Assembly: GCF_000733945.1 (NCBI RefSeq)
Contig: NZ_JPOL01000002.1
Span: forward strand, 754,001 to 818,000
DNA length: 64,000 nucleotides
DNA from: Flavimarina sp. Hel_I_48
GTDB lineage: Bacteria > Bacteroidota > Bacteroidia > Flavobacteriales > Flavobacteriaceae
Direction of reading: 5' to 3'
Shown here: piece after piece, positions 34,986-45,159 of the stretch
Position numbering within the stretch: the first letter of the stretch is position 1
How the letters are laid out: each line of letters opens with the position of its first letter
The notes under the pieces: model-generated
What the model saw: only the letters and a program-made list of their open reading frames with translations
The model's database searches: none
What the model was told of the DNA's origin: nothing
Made by a program: the position numbers and the translations under genes

Positions 34986-36260
34986 TCAGATCAAAAACTC
35001 AAACAAATTGGGTTTGTCATTAAGGTATTCACCGAAGAAATTTCGGTTTTTCATACGTCTGATCAACGGTTTTAAATCATCCTGGGCTTTCAATTCAATC
35101 CCAACAACCGCCGGACCGTCTTCGCGATTGGTTTTTTTGGAATACTGAAAAAAGGTGATATCATCATCAGGACCCATAATTTCTGCAACAAATTCTTTCA
35201 AAGCTCCGGCCCGCTGCGGAAAACGGATTATAAAATAATGTTTTAGTCCCTGATAGAGTAACGCACGTTCCTTAATTTCTGCGGTACGCGTGATGTCGTT
35301 ATTGCTTCCGCTGATCACGCACACGACATTTTTGCCTTTGATTTCTTCGGCATACATATCAAGCACCGAAAGCGTTAACGCTCCGGCAGGCTCAACAACA
35401 ATCGCATCTTTGTTATACAAATCAAGAATCGTCTGGCAAATTTTCCCTTCGGGCACGGTTACCATCTCACTGAGATATTCACTACAGATAGCAAAATTGC
35501 GGTCGCCCACACGCTGTACGGCCGCACCATCCACAAACTTTTCAATCATGGAAAGCTTGGTATTTGCCTTCGCCATGATCGAGGTACGCATGGAGGGCGC
35601 TCCCTCAGGCTCCACGCCAATAACTTTTGTTTCTGGTGAGAGCAGGTGAAAAACCGTGCTCAGGCCAGAGGCCAGACCACCGCCGCCCACGGGTACAAAA
35701 ACATAATCAATGGGATCTTCGGTCTGCTCCAGAATTTCAAGTCCCACCGTCGCCTGGCCCTCAATGATTTTTTCATCATCAAAAGGATGCACAAATATCT
35801 TCCCTAGAAGTTTGCATTCCGCCTGGGCAGCCTTACTTGCATCATCAAAATTATCGCCGGTGAGTATAATATTTACCAGATCTTCCCCAAACATTTTAAC
35901 CTGCTCAATCTTCTGTTTTGGCGTAGGCGAGGGCATATAAATTGTCCCTTTGATATTCAGTTTTGCACAGGCGTAAGCTACGCCCTGCGCGTGGTTGCCC
36001 GCACTTGCACACACGATCCCCTTTTTACGATCTTCTTCGCTAAGCGAACTAATTTTGTTATAAGCGCCCCTAATTTTGTAAGATCTAATCTGCTGCAAAT
36101 CTTCCCTTTTGAGCATAATATTTGCGTCAAACTGCCTTGAATAATGAATATTTTGCATCAAAGGCGTGCGGGCTGCGACTGATTTTAATGTTTCTGCAGC
36201 CTGCCTAACAGCGTCTAATGTGGGATAGTATGTGCTCTTCGTTTGGGTCAAACTTGTCAT
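34986..36260 (-). CDS. ilvA: Threonine dehydratase (biosynthetic)
   Basis: Deaminates threonine to 2-oxobutanoate, the entry to isoleucine. PLP-binding S-Y-K-I-R-G-A-Y-N-K lies near residue 57 and the glycine loop V-G-G-G-G-L-A-S-G near 195. A single ACT-like regulatory domain (about the last 90 residues) suggests isoleucine feedback. The start at 36260 (M-T-S-L-T-Q-T-K) gives 424 residues; an upstream in-frame start at 36302 adds an odd hydrophobic segment. It is the last gene of the ilv run. Confidence 0.93.
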   Translation of the reverse strand: MTSLTQTKSTYYPTLDAVRQAAETLKSVAARTPLMQNIHYSRQFDANIMLKREDLQQIRSYKIRGAYNKISSLSEEDRKKGIVCASAGNHAQGVAYACAKLNIKGTIYMPSPTPKQKIEQVKMFGEDLVNIILTGDNFDDASKAAQAECKLLGKIFVHPFDDEKIIEGQATVGLEILEQTEDPIDYVFVPVGGGGLASGLSTVFHLLSPETKVIGVEPEGAPSMRTSIMAKANTKLSMIEKFVDGAAVQRVGDRNFAICSEYLSEMVTVPEGKICQTILDLYNKDAIVVEPAGALTLSVLDMYAEEIKGKNVVCVISGSNNDITRTAEIKERALLYQGLKHYFIIRFPQRAGALKEFVAEIMGPDDDITFFQYSKKTNREDGPAVVGIELKAQDDLKPLIRRMKNRNFFGEYLNDKPNLFEFLI

Positions 36261-36340
36261 TTTATTATCTATTACAAAAACCTTAGAATATAAAAATCCC
36301 AAGGTTTGGCAAAATTTAGACTGAATTGTCTACAATTGAA

Positions 36341-37843
36341 TTATGCAGTAACCGCCTCCTGTTCTTCAACAGCAGTTCTGATTTCTTTCATAGAAGTCAT
36401 GGATTCGCGCAACCAGGCGCCCACTTCTTCAACGGGATGATTTCTAATCGCATCATTAACCGCTATGAGTTCGCGGTTATCCACACCATTATCTTTGGCA
36501 AAATCAGCGCCTATTACTTTCTTATCAATATTCTTCATAAAATCCTGAAGCAAAGGTTTTGCGGCGTGATCAAAAAGATAACAACCATATTCCGCCGTGT
36601 CCGAAATGATACGGTTCATTTCAAATAACTTCTTGCGCGCAATGGTATTGGCGATAAGCGGCGTCTCGTGGAGAGACTCATAATACGCCGACTCTTCAAT
36701 GATACCTGCAGCGGTCATGGTCTCAAAAGCAAGTTCTACGCCCGCTTTTACAAAAGCGACCATAAGCGTACCGTGATCAAAATATTCCTGTTCGCTTATT
36801 TTTTGCTCCTGTGCGTCTGTTTTTTCAAAGGCGGTTTCTCCGGTTTCAGCACGCCATTTGTGAAGGTTTTTGTCATCGTTTGCCCAGTCTTCCATCATTG
36901 TTTTTGAGAAATGCCCAGACATGATATCATCCATGTGCTTTTCAAAAAGAGGACGAAGGGTTTGTTTCATCTCTTCGGCAAGGTGGAAAGCTTTGATTTT
37001 TGATGGATTGTTGAGCCTGTCCATCATGGTAGTAATCCCGCCATGTTTTAAAGCTTCGGTAATGGTTTCCCATCCATACTGAATCAAACGTGCGGCATAG
37101 TTTTTATCAATGCCTTCTTCTACCATTTTGTCGAAACAAAGAATGGAACCGGTCTGTAACACCCCACATAAGATGGTCTGTTCGCCCATAAGGTCACTCT
37201 TTACCTCAGCGACAAAAGAGGACTCCAGCACACCCGCGCGGTGCCCACCCGTGGCGACCGCATAGGCTTTCGCCTGCTCAAAACCTTTTTGTTCGGGATC
37301 ATTTTCAGGATGTACGGCCATTAACGTAGGTACACCAAAACCGCGTTTGTACTCTTCGCGCACTTCAGAACCTGGACATTTTGGCGCTACCATGATCACC
37401 GTAATATCTTCACGGATTTTGGTTCCTTCTTCCACGATGTTAAAACCGTGACTGTAGGAAAGGGTCGCCCCATTTTTCATCAAAGGGACGATCGCTTCAA
37501 TCACTGAGGTGTGCTGCTTATCTGGCGTAAGATTGCAAACCAGATCTGCCGTAGGAATCAATTCTTCATACGTTCCCACGTTAAAACCATTTTCGGTGGC
37601 ATTTTTATAAGATGCGCGTTTTTCTTTTATGGCGCCCTCGCGTAGCGTGTAAGAGATATCGAGGCCAGAATCACGCATATTGAGGCCCTGGTTAAGCCCT
37701 TGTGCGCCACAACCTACAATCACCACCTTTTTTCCTTTAAGCGCCTCTACTCCTTCACTGAATTCATCAGCTTCCATAAAACGGCATTTGCCCAGTTGGG
37801 CCAATTGATCTCTAAGTGAAAGCGTATTGAAGTAATTTTTCAT
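36341..37843 (-). CDS. ilvC: Ketol-acid reductoisomerase, class II (long form)
   Basis: A 500-residue enzyme converting acetolactate or acetohydroxybutyrate to dihydroxy acids with NADPH. The Rossmann motif is [15 protein letters not shown] near residue 38. The length matches the long plant/E. coli class with a duplicated C-terminal knotted domain rather than the 330-residue short class. It lies 72 bp after ilvN and 80 bp before ilvA, all on the minus strand. Confidence 0.96.
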   Translation of the reverse strand: MKNYFNTLSLRDQLAQLGKCRFMEADEFSEGVEALKGKKVVIVGCGAQGLNQGLNMRDSGLDISYTLREGAIKEKRASYKNATENGFNVGTYEELIPTADLVCNLTPDKQHTSVIEAIVPLMKNGATLSYSHGFNIVEEGTKIREDITVIMVAPKCPGSEVREEYKRGFGVPTLMAVHPENDPEQKGFEQAKAYAVATGGHRAGVLESSFVAEVKSDLMGEQTILCGVLQTGSILCFDKMVEEGIDKNYAARLIQYGWETITEALKHGGITTMMDRLNNPSKIKAFHLAEEMKQTLRPLFEKHMDDIMSGHFSKTMMEDWANDDKNLHKWRAETGETAFEKTDAQEQKISEQEYFDHGTLMVAFVKAGVELAFETMTAAGIIEESAYYESLHETPLIANTIARKKLFEMNRIISDTAEYGCYLFDHAAKPLLQDFMKNIDKKVIGADFAKDNGVDNRELIAVNDAIRNHPVEEVGAWLRESMTSMKEIRTAVEEQEAVTA

Positions 37844-37915
37844 TCTAATTGGTTTTGTTCCTAAAAGGGCAATTTTTCACCCTTTTTGGGTCATTATTTG
37901 GTTAATTTGCTTTGT

Positions 37916-38443
37916 TTATTCTTTGAATTCAGCCAATAAGGTTGAAATTTTCATTTCATCTTTTGTTACTGCAATACGGCCACTGCGTACAAACTGCATG
38001 ATACCGAAAACGCTCAGTTCCCTGTAAAGCAACTCGATCTCGCTACGGCGACCGGATTTCTCCAACACAAAAAACTCTTTGTTTACGGTAACAATACGCG
38101 TATTGCTTTCCTTAATGATGTTCTGGATCTGCGGTTCTTCAAAAAGCAGTGAAGATTTGATCTTAAAAAGACAACTTTCCAAGAAAATAGTTTGCTCGTC
38201 TGTATGGTAGAACGCCTTGATCACCTCGACCTGTTTTTCCAACTGGCCAATTATTTTTTTGATACGTTCTTCGGTAAGGCTGAGCACAAGCGTAAACCTG
38301 GATACGCCTTCAATTTCTGAAATGGACGTGTTCAGGCTTTCTATATTTATATGCCTACGTTGAAATATGGCCGAGATTCTGTTCAACAAACCGATATTAT
38401 TTTCGGTATAGATGGAAACGGTATATGTTTTTTCTTCGTTCAT
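37916..38443 (-). CDS. ilvN: Acetolactate synthase small subunit
   Basis: A 175-residue regulatory subunit with an N-terminal ACT domain (Y-T-V-S-I-Y-T-E-N-N-I-G-L-L-N-R-I-S, residues 6-23) that binds valine. It partners the large subunit encoded just upstream, whose stop codon overlaps its start by one base (TAATG), so the subunits are translationally coupled. Confidence 0.95.
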   Translation of the reverse strand: MNEEKTYTVSIYTENNIGLLNRISAIFQRRHINIESLNTSISEIEGVSRFTLVLSLTEERIKKIIGQLEKQVEVIKAFYHTDEQTIFLESCLFKIKSSLLFEEPQIQNIIKESNTRIVTVNKEFFVLEKSGRRSEIELLYRELSVFGIMQFVRSGRIAVTKDEMKISTLLAEFKE

Positions 38444-40176
38444 TATTCTAATCTTATATCTGAAACTGAAGCTCCTGACGGAACCATTGGGAATACGTTA
38501 TCTTCTTTTTCTACTTTAACTTCAAGGAAATAGGGCCCATCACAAGCAATCATAGTTTCAATGGCCGCGGTAAGATCTTCTCGCTTTGTTACTTGCTGCG
38601 CCTCTATGGAATAACCTTTTGCGATAGCGACAAAATCAGGGTTTACCATTTCTGTAGAAGCATAGCGCCTGTCAAAAAACAACTGCTGCCATTGACGCAC
38701 CATCCCTAGGAAATCATTATTAAGTACCACGATCTTTACAGGTACTTTGGTCTGAAAAATAGTACCCAATTCCTGAATGGTCATCTGGTAACCACCATCC
38801 CCTATTATGGCCACCACTTCACGTTCTGGAGCGCCCATTTTAGCACCTATCGCCGCGGGAAGTGCAAATCCCATGGTTCCCAACCCGCCAGAGGTGATGT
38901 TGCTCTGCGTTTTATTGAATTTTGCATAGCGGCAGGCGACCATTTGGTGCTGACCCACATCAGAAACGATTACCGCGTCCCCTTTAGTTACTTCGTTGAT
39001 GCCTTCTAAAACCTCGCCCATGGTCAGGCCCTCTTTTGTAGGGTGAATATCATGGGTTATGATTTTATCATATTCAATTTTATATAAATCCTTAAACTGC
39101 TGGTGCCAGGCCTCATGTTTATTTTCTTTGACCAATGGCAATAGTGCCGCCAGTGTTTCTTTGCTGTTGCCTAAAACGGCCACATCTGCATTGACGTTTT
39201 TGTTGACTTCTGCGGGATCAATTTCAAAGTGAATGACTTTGGCTTGTTTTACATAGGTATTTAAATCTCCGGTTACGCGGTCATCAAAGCGCATCCCGAT
39301 AGCGATAAAAACGTCACATTCATTGGTCAGCATATTGGGCGCATAGTTTCCGTGCATACCCACCATACCCACATTAAGGGGATGATCTGTAGGGATTGCG
39401 GAAACGCCTAAAATGGTCCATGCGGCCGGAATTCCGGTTTTTTCAACGAGCGCTTTAAATTCTTCCTCGGCTTTGCCCAGAATTACACCCTGACCCCAAA
39501 CGATGAAGGGTTTTTTTGCATTATTGATCAGTTCCGCAGCTTCGGCAACCTTGTCCTTATCCATCACCGGTATGGGTTTATAACTGCGGATACCGGTACA
39601 CTTATTATAGGTGAAATCAAATTCCTCAAATTGTGCATCTTTGGTAATATCAATAAGTACCGGCCCCGGTCTGCCACTTTTGGCGATATAAAATGCTTTG
39701 GCCATAATCTCCGGAATTTCAGAAGCGTGCGTGATCTGATAATTCCATTTAGTGACCGGTGTGGAAATACCGATGATATCAGTCTCCTGAAAGGCGTCGC
39801 TACCCAATAAATGGGAAGAAACCTGACCCGTAATGCAGACCATGGGAGTAGAATCTATCTGCGCATCGGCAATTCCCGTAATCAGGTTTGTCGCACCGGG
39901 ACCAGAGGTTGCAATGGCTACGCCCACTTTTCCGCTTACACGGGCATATCCTTGTGCGGCATGCGTGGCACCTTGCTCATGGCGGGTAAGAATGTGGTTG
40001 AGCTGATCCTGGTATTTATAAAGTTCGTCATAAACAGGCATGATCGCTCCACCGGGATAACCATAAAGCGTGGTAACACCTTCAGCCAGAAGACATTTTA
40101 TAATTGCCTCTTTTCCCGTTATACGTTCCGTAACCTGATTCTCGTTAGGCTGCAATTTCATCGTTTGTATTTCCAT
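38443..40176 (-). CDS. ilvB: Acetolactate synthase large subunit
   Basis: A 577-residue ThDP enzyme that condenses pyruvate with pyruvate or 2-oxobutanoate. Visible are G-Y-P-G-G-A-I-M-P with the catalytic Glu in R-H-E-Q-G-A-T-H-A-A, and the ThDP/Mg motif G-D-G-G-Y-Q-M-T ... N-N-D-F-L-G-M-V. It ends in a one-base overlap with ilvN and begins 9 bp after ilvD. Confidence 0.97.
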   Translation of the reverse strand: MEIQTMKLQPNENQVTERITGKEAIIKCLLAEGVTTLYGYPGGAIMPVYDELYKYQDQLNHILTRHEQGATHAAQGYARVSGKVGVAIATSGPGATNLITGIADAQIDSTPMVCITGQVSSHLLGSDAFQETDIIGISTPVTKWNYQITHASEIPEIMAKAFYIAKSGRPGPVLIDITKDAQFEEFDFTYNKCTGIRSYKPIPVMDKDKVAEAAELINNAKKPFIVWGQGVILGKAEEEFKALVEKTGIPAAWTILGVSAIPTDHPLNVGMVGMHGNYAPNMLTNECDVFIAIGMRFDDRVTGDLNTYVKQAKVIHFEIDPAEVNKNVNADVAVLGNSKETLAALLPLVKENKHEAWHQQFKDLYKIEYDKIITHDIHPTKEGLTMGEVLEGINEVTKGDAVIVSDVGQHQMVACRYAKFNKTQSNITSGGLGTMGFALPAAIGAKMGAPEREVVAIIGDGGYQMTIQELGTIFQTKVPVKIVVLNNDFLGMVRQWQQLFFDRRYASTEMVNPDFVAIAKGYSIEAQQVTKREDLTAAIETMIACDGPYFLEVKVEKEDNVFPMVPSGASVSDIRLE

Positions 40177-40185
40177 AGCATTAGT

Positions 40186-41862
40186 CTAAAATTCATCCGT
40201 CACGCAACCCTGAGAGGCCGAAGAAACGGTCTTTGCATATTTGTAGAGTACGCCGCGATCAAATTTGAGCTTTGGCGCATTCCATTTTTCTTTTCTTTCT
40301 TTTAATTTTTCTGCGGAAACGTCAACGGTAATAGAATTGCTTTCCGCATCAATAGTGATTATATCGCCATCTTCTACAAGCGCGATATTCCCGCCTTCCT
40401 GAGCTTCTGGGACAATATGACCCACCACAAATCCGTGCGTACCGCCGGAAAAGCGACCGTCTGTGATCAACGCCACATCTTTGCCCAGACCAGCGCCCAT
40501 AATGGCGGCAGTTGGTTTAAGCATTTCGGGCATTCCGGGGCCACCCTGCGGACCTTCATAGCGAATGACCACTACATTTCCTTTTTGTACTTTACCGTCC
40601 CTAATACCATCATTTGCCGCATATTCGCCGTTAAATACTTTCGCAGGCCCGCTAAAGCGGAGTCCTTCTTTTCCGGTAATTTTAGCTACGCTGCCCCCTT
40701 CAGCAAGATTCCCGAAGAGAATGCGCAGGTGGCCTGTTTCTTTAATTGGCTTTTCTTTTGGCATAATGACGTCCTGCCCTTCTTTCAAATCGGGCACATC
40801 TGCAAGGTTTTCAGCAATGGTTTTACCCGTTACCGTTAGACAGTCCCCATGCAACATGCCTTCCTTGAGCATATATTTCATCACCGCCGGGATTCCGCCT
40901 ACATTATGCAGGTCTTCCATAAGGTATTTTCCACTGGGTTTAAGATCAGCCAGAAAGGGTGTAGAATCACTGATACGTTGAAAGTCGGCCAGGGTAAATT
41001 CAATGTTTGCCGCTTTGGCAATGGCCAGAAAGTGCAATACTGCATTTGTAGAACCTCCCAGAACAATCACTAAACGAATGGCATTTTCCATCATTTTTAG
41101 CGTGACAATGTCAGAAGGTTTAATATCTTTTTCTATAAGGTTTCTAAGCGCATCGCCCAGACGTTTGCACTCTGCTTTTTTATCATCGCTCACCGCTGGA
41201 TTGGAAGAATTATACGGCAAGGACATGCCTAGGGCCTCAATCGCAGACGCCATGGTATTTGCAGTATACATTCCGCCGCAGGCGCCAGCACCGGGACAGG
41301 CTTTGTTGATGACCTGCTTGAATTCGTTTTCATCTATAGTACCCGCAACCTTGGAACCCCAGGCTTCAAAAGCAGAAACCACGTCAAGTTTTTTACCCTT
41401 ATGGCAACCGGGGGCGATCGTACCACCATATACTAATATAGAAGGACGATCCAATCGCAACATGGCCATTAGCGCACCAGGCATATTTTTATCACAGCCC
41501 ACTACGGTAACCAGACCGTCATAACTCATCGCCTGCACCACGGTTTCCATACTGTCTGCAATTATATCGCGGGAGGGCAATGAAAAACGCATTCCAGGAG
41601 TACCCATGGAAATACCATCACTTACACCAATGGTATTAAAAATAAGGCCTACCATATTCGCATCATCAATCCCGGTCTTAATATCAGCGGCCAGGTCATT
41701 GAGGTGCATATTGCAGGGATTGCCCTGATAACCGGTGCTTGCTATCCCTATTATAGGTTTTTTAAAATCTTCATCCGTAAGGCCGATGGCATGTAGCATC
41801 GCCTGTGCGGCCGGCTGTGTGGGATCTTGAGTAACTGTTTTACTGTACTTGTTTAATTCCAT
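40186..41862 (-). CDS. ilvD: Dihydroxy-acid dehydratase
   Basis: A 558-residue iron-sulfur enzyme forming the branched 2-oxo acids. The cluster cysteines are in [14 protein letters not shown] and [14 protein letters not shown]. It is the first gene of ilvD-ilvB-ilvN-ilvC-ilvA. A rare strong Shine-Dalgarno (GGAGGT on the minus strand, 41875-41880) precedes the ATG. ilvE and leuABCD are not in the window. Confidence 0.97.
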   Translation of the reverse strand: MELNKYSKTVTQDPTQPAAQAMLHAIGLTDEDFKKPIIGIASTGYQGNPCNMHLNDLAADIKTGIDDANMVGLIFNTIGVSDGISMGTPGMRFSLPSRDIIADSMETVVQAMSYDGLVTVVGCDKNMPGALMAMLRLDRPSILVYGGTIAPGCHKGKKLDVVSAFEAWGSKVAGTIDENEFKQVINKACPGAGACGGMYTANTMASAIEALGMSLPYNSSNPAVSDDKKAECKRLGDALRNLIEKDIKPSDIVTLKMMENAIRLVIVLGGSTNAVLHFLAIAKAANIEFTLADFQRISDSTPFLADLKPSGKYLMEDLHNVGGIPAVMKYMLKEGMLHGDCLTVTGKTIAENLADVPDLKEGQDVIMPKEKPIKETGHLRILFGNLAEGGSVAKITGKEGLRFSGPAKVFNGEYAANDGIRDGKVQKGNVVVIRYEGPQGGPGMPEMLKPTAAIMGAGLGKDVALITDGRFSGGTHGFVVGHIVPEAQEGGNIALVEDGDIITIDAESNSITVDVSAEKLKERKEKWNAPKLKFDRGVLYKYAKTVSSASQGCVTDEF

Positions 41863-42481
41863 AAGTTATATTGTACCTCCGAAAATAAGAAGATTAAATG
41901 CTTTTCTTTCCGTTATGTTCTAAGGCCATTAATTGCTAACAGGTAACTTAGCTTTTTAATTCATTGAATATCATCTATTTAAATGTGTTTTTGTTACTAT
42001 AGCCAATTTTTTAAGATTTGTTGAAAATAGTATTTTCAGGTGTTTAGCGCTAAAATTTCCACATTCCAGCCCACATCTTTGAACTTTGAATGTTTTACCC
42101 ACAATCGTAGAATAATTCCACACATTGCTATTCTTTAAATCCCAATCAACATAAATTTTATATGTAGCTGCCACATTTTTTTGCAATATTTAGAGAATTC
42201 ATAACTACCCATCAATAAACTGTGAATTGTAAAAGAATAGGCTGTAAAATTCATATTATCAATATCTTATAATATTTAACAACGTTTCTCCAAAGCAAAA
42301 TCCTAATAATTTTTAGCAGAATGATCTCTAGAAAATGTTCGGCTAAATCTTAAATAATATCTGGTGCTTGCTACGACAGCACGCGCGGTATTGTAATTGC
42401 TCCCTAAAATGAAGGATAAAAAGAGGGTAACCCAACTCATAAACTGATTTTAATAATATATACCAATTAGATTAACATCGC
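41863..42481. other. Gene-free region upstream of the ilv operon
   Basis: The 619 bp between divergent genes are AT-rich apart from a GC-richer block at about 42361-42400 with no gene in it. I could not find a leader peptide with runs of Ile, Leu or Val codons, a terminator/antiterminator pair, or a clear TAnnTTTG element for ilvD. Control of the ilv operon is therefore unresolved. Confidence 0.5.
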
Positions 42482-42754
42482 ATGAACACAACGTTAGAAG
42501 ACAAGAATGTCAAGAATGCAAAATTAAAACTAGAGCGCATACTTTTTAAAGCTGATGAAATGGGCTTTATAAGCAAATATGATGGTAAGGATTATCCAGA
42601 ATACATTCATGACCTTTGGAATTCAATTATTCACCAGCCTATATTAATGACAGAAGCTCTTGCGGTAGAAAGCAAGTTGGGCAACGGGGATACGATTCAA
42701 TTGGTCAGTGATGCTATGTTTGAATCATTTCACAGACATCTTGAAAGTTATTGA
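42482..42754 (+). CDS. Hypothetical protein, 90 aa
   Basis: A small soluble, mostly helical acidic protein with no family I can name (K-L-K-L-E-R-I-L-F-K-A-D-E-M-G-F, then W-N-S-I-I-H-Q). Its last 30 bp overlap the convergent end of pxpC. Composition and codon use look protein-like, and it has a long free upstream region. Confidence is limited by the lack of a recognised family. Confidence 0.55.
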   Translation: MNTTLEDKNVKNAKLKLERILFKADEMGFISKYDGKDYPEYIHDLWNSIIHQPILMTEALAVESKLGNGDTIQLVSDAMFESFHRHLESY

Positions 42755-43582
42755 TTTTCCCGGCATTTGCTGGGAGATCGTATTGATTCCCATTTCATTT
42801 AATTGTAAAATACGAGGATAACCACCTGTTATTTGACAATCCCGCATAAGTACAAGTAGCTTGCCCTGGGGCGTTAATTGAACCGTCCCAGGCATGGTTA
42901 CCGAAGTTGTAATACCCTCTAAGCTATTTCTTATTTCTTCTTTAAACTGAATTGCCATGCGGTTGCTTGTGGGCAACAGCGTAAAAGGAGTTTCAAATAG
43001 TTGCCTTTTCTGTTCTGATTGAAGCAAATCATACTCGGGTCCTGGTATTACTTCTATCGATTTATCCTTACCCTCCTTATTTTCAAACTGAACGCGCGCA
43101 GAGGTATTTGGAAATGTTGGTTTTAGATCAAATAATGGCAATATTGCTCCTTTTTTTAAGCGAAAATCTGACGTAATTCCTGCATATTGACTCCGGCTAT
43201 TAAGTATTAATGGGGTATTTATTCCACCAGAAATTGCCAAATACGCTCTAAAACCGACTTTTAATGCTCCAAAATCTAGTTGGTCTCCCGGATTGACCAC
43301 ATACGGTTTATCGTTTTCAAAACGTTCACCATTGCACCTGAGCTCAAAAGCTGCCCCGCATACGCAGATAGTAGTCTGCGTACTAAATCTTAATTTTGGC
43401 CCTGAAAAGGTAATTTCCAATACGGCATCGTTCGGTTTATTACCAAGTAATAAATTTGCCTTCTTTGCCGAAAAAGAATCCATAACTCCCGCTTGAGGTA
43501 CGCCAAAGCCGGCGATGCCAAATCTGCCCAGATCCTGAACACTCGTATAAAAACCGGGGGAAATAATTTCTATATTAGCCAT
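42725..43582 (-). CDS. pxpC: 5-oxoprolinase subunit C (KipA-like)
   Basis: A 285-residue biotin-dependent-carboxyltransferase-like subunit. The N-terminus (G-F-Y-T-S-V-Q-D-L-G-R-F-G, G-V-P-Q-A-G-V-M-D) and the end (C-Q-I-T-G-G-Y-P-R-I, L-N-E-M-G) are typical of PxpC. With PxpA and PxpB it hydrolyses 5-oxoproline with ATP to glutamate. The start at 43582 overlaps pxpB by 8 bp; an earlier in-frame start at 43591 is less likely. Confidence 0.93.
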   Translation of the reverse strand: MANIEIISPGFYTSVQDLGRFGIAGFGVPQAGVMDSFSAKKANLLLGNKPNDAVLEITFSGPKLRFSTQTTICVCGAAFELRCNGERFENDKPYVVNPGDQLDFGALKVGFRAYLAISGGINTPLILNSRSQYAGITSDFRLKKGAILPLFDLKPTFPNTSARVQFENKEGKDKSIEVIPGPEYDLLQSEQKRQLFETPFTLLPTSNRMAIQFKEEIRNSLEGITTSVTMPGTVQLTPQGKLLVLMRDCQITGGYPRILQLNEMGINTISQQMPGKSITFKMSVK

Positions 43583-44300
43583 TTTCCTCAATATTTAGCT
43601 CATAATTGCCATTTTCTACCGCATTTTTGATGCGTGCATGCGCTTCGATATCTACTTCTTTAAACCGGATCTGATCGCCGGCCTTCAATAAACAAGGTTC
43701 TGGCACGTTCGGATCAAATAGCGTTAATGGACAATTACCGATGATCTGCCATCCTGCCGGACTCGCAGTTGGATAGATTCCGGTCTGGTTTTCGGCAATG
43801 CCCACGGCTCCTTTTTCAATCCTGGATCTCGGCTCTTTTTTCCGTGGAAACGCCAAACGTTCATCCAGCCCGCCCAGATAGGGAAAACCGGGCAAAAACC
43901 CGATAAAATAAACAGTGTAAACCGGTGCGGTATGCAACCTTATTAATGAATCTATGCTTTGCTTCTTTTCTTTTGCCAGAAATTCCAGATCCAGCCCAAA
44001 ATGCGAATCATAGCATACCGGTAGTTCTACGACACGTTGTTCCACCTCAAAATCCTTTGTGGGATCAAAGTTTAGCTTTTGCAGCGCTTTTAAATCGGTA
44101 TCGCGTGAATTTATAATGTGGGGATAACGCACTAAAACCGATGTATACGTGTTCACAACTTCGACTTCCGGCTGCAGCAACGATGCAATTTTTGCTTTAG
44201 CGGAAAGCAGGATTTTCAAATTTTCAGGACTAAAATCAAAATCCCACTGCATTAGGATCCCACGATCACCAAAACGTGAAATTTGGGGTTTTTTAGCCAT
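43575..44300 (-). CDS. pxpB: 5-oxoprolinase subunit B (KipI-like)
   Basis: A 241-residue PxpB/KipI protein with F-G-D-R near the start, the hallmark G-F-L-P-G-F-P-Y-L-G-G-L (about 142-153) and S-P-A-G-W-Q-I-I-G. It overlaps pxpA and pxpC by 8 bp each, showing tight translational coupling of the three subunits. The B. subtilis relative, KipI, also inhibits the sporulation kinase KinA; no such role is expected here. Confidence 0.95.
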   Translation of the reverse strand: MAKKPQISRFGDRGILMQWDFDFSPENLKILLSAKAKIASLLQPEVEVVNTYTSVLVRYPHIINSRDTDLKALQKLNFDPTKDFEVEQRVVELPVCYDSHFGLDLEFLAKEKKQSIDSLIRLHTAPVYTVYFIGFLPGFPYLGGLDERLAFPRKKEPRSRIEKGAVGIAENQTGIYPTASPAGWQIIGNCPLTLFDPNVPEPCLLKAGDQIRFKEVDIEAHARIKNAVENGNYELNIEENG

Positions 44301-45048
44301 TTTTCACCTTTTTTAAGAGGTTCTTCTCGCCCAGCTTTTCATGCAGGAATTTCAGCAGGGAAACGGCATTTGCAGAATCCCCGTGCACACAGACTGTATC
44401 TACGCGTGTATCAATTTCTTTGCCTTCAATTGTTTTTATTTTTTCATCAAGCAGCATATGCGTTATATGACGGAGTATTTCCTCCTGATCTGTGCGCATG
44501 GCATTGGCCTCTTTGCGGGAAACCAGGCTATGATCATCGTTATAATTACGGTCTGCAAAGCCTTCAAAATGAACCTCAACAACACCTTTGGCAATTTTGG
44601 AAATAACCGAATCGTATGGAGCATAAAGTATTGTTTCCGGAAAATATTCACGGATCAGGTTTACCATCATGGTAGCATACTCTTTGTCTACCGCACAGCG
44701 GTTATATAGCGCGCCATGAGGCTTTATATGGTGCATTTTCACACCCTCGCGCGTACATTGCGTAGCTACAAGATTGATTTGCTCCAGCAGACTTTTACGC
44801 AATAGCGTTATGGGCATGGGAATAAATTCCCTCCCGAAGTTTTTCTCATCTGGAAACGAGGGGTGCGCGCCTATTTTTACCTTGTGTTCTTTGGCCAGTG
44901 AAACCACCTGCGCCACCGATGCCAGCGAACCCGCATGGCCGCCACAGGCAATGTTGCAAGCAGTGATAAAGGGCATAAGCGCCTCTTCATTGCCCATGCC
45001 CTCGCCCGTATCACAATTCAAATCTATTTTACGTTTCGCTGCTGTCAA
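44293..45048 (-). CDS. pxpA: 5-oxoprolinase subunit A (LamB/YcsF family)
   Basis: A 251-residue LamB/YcsF protein with the family start I-D-L-N-C-D-T-G-E-G-M-G, N-I-A-C-G-G-H-A-G, G-A-H-P-S-F-P-D and H-I-K-P-H-G-A-L-Y. It is the catalytic subunit for 5-oxoproline ring opening. It follows the Nramp-fold transporter gene by 111 bp on the same strand and overlaps pxpB. Confidence 0.96.
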   Translation of the reverse strand: MTAAKRKIDLNCDTGEGMGNEEALMPFITACNIACGGHAGSLASVAQVVSLAKEHKVKIGAHPSFPDEKNFGREFIPMPITLLRKSLLEQINLVATQCTREGVKMHHIKPHGALYNRCAVDKEYATMMVNLIREYFPETILYAPYDSVISKIAKGVVEVHFEGFADRNYNDDHSLVSRKEANAMRTDQEEILRHITHMLLDEKIKTIEGKEIDTRVDTVCVHGDSANAVSLLKFLHEKLGEKNLLKKVKNG

Positions 45049-45159
45049 TTATTGGGTTTTTGGTTATGGACGCTACTTTTATTATTCCTTTGAAACAGTT
45101 GAAATCAGCCAAAATTGGTTGTTTTTCGGTTATTTTTCGGTTAATTTTTCGGTTTAAAA

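Noticed and set aside
41971..42186. Minus-strand ORF upstream of ilvD as a leader peptide
   Set aside because: At 71 codons it is too long, has no runs of Ile, Val or Leu codons, and no attenuator hairpins follow.
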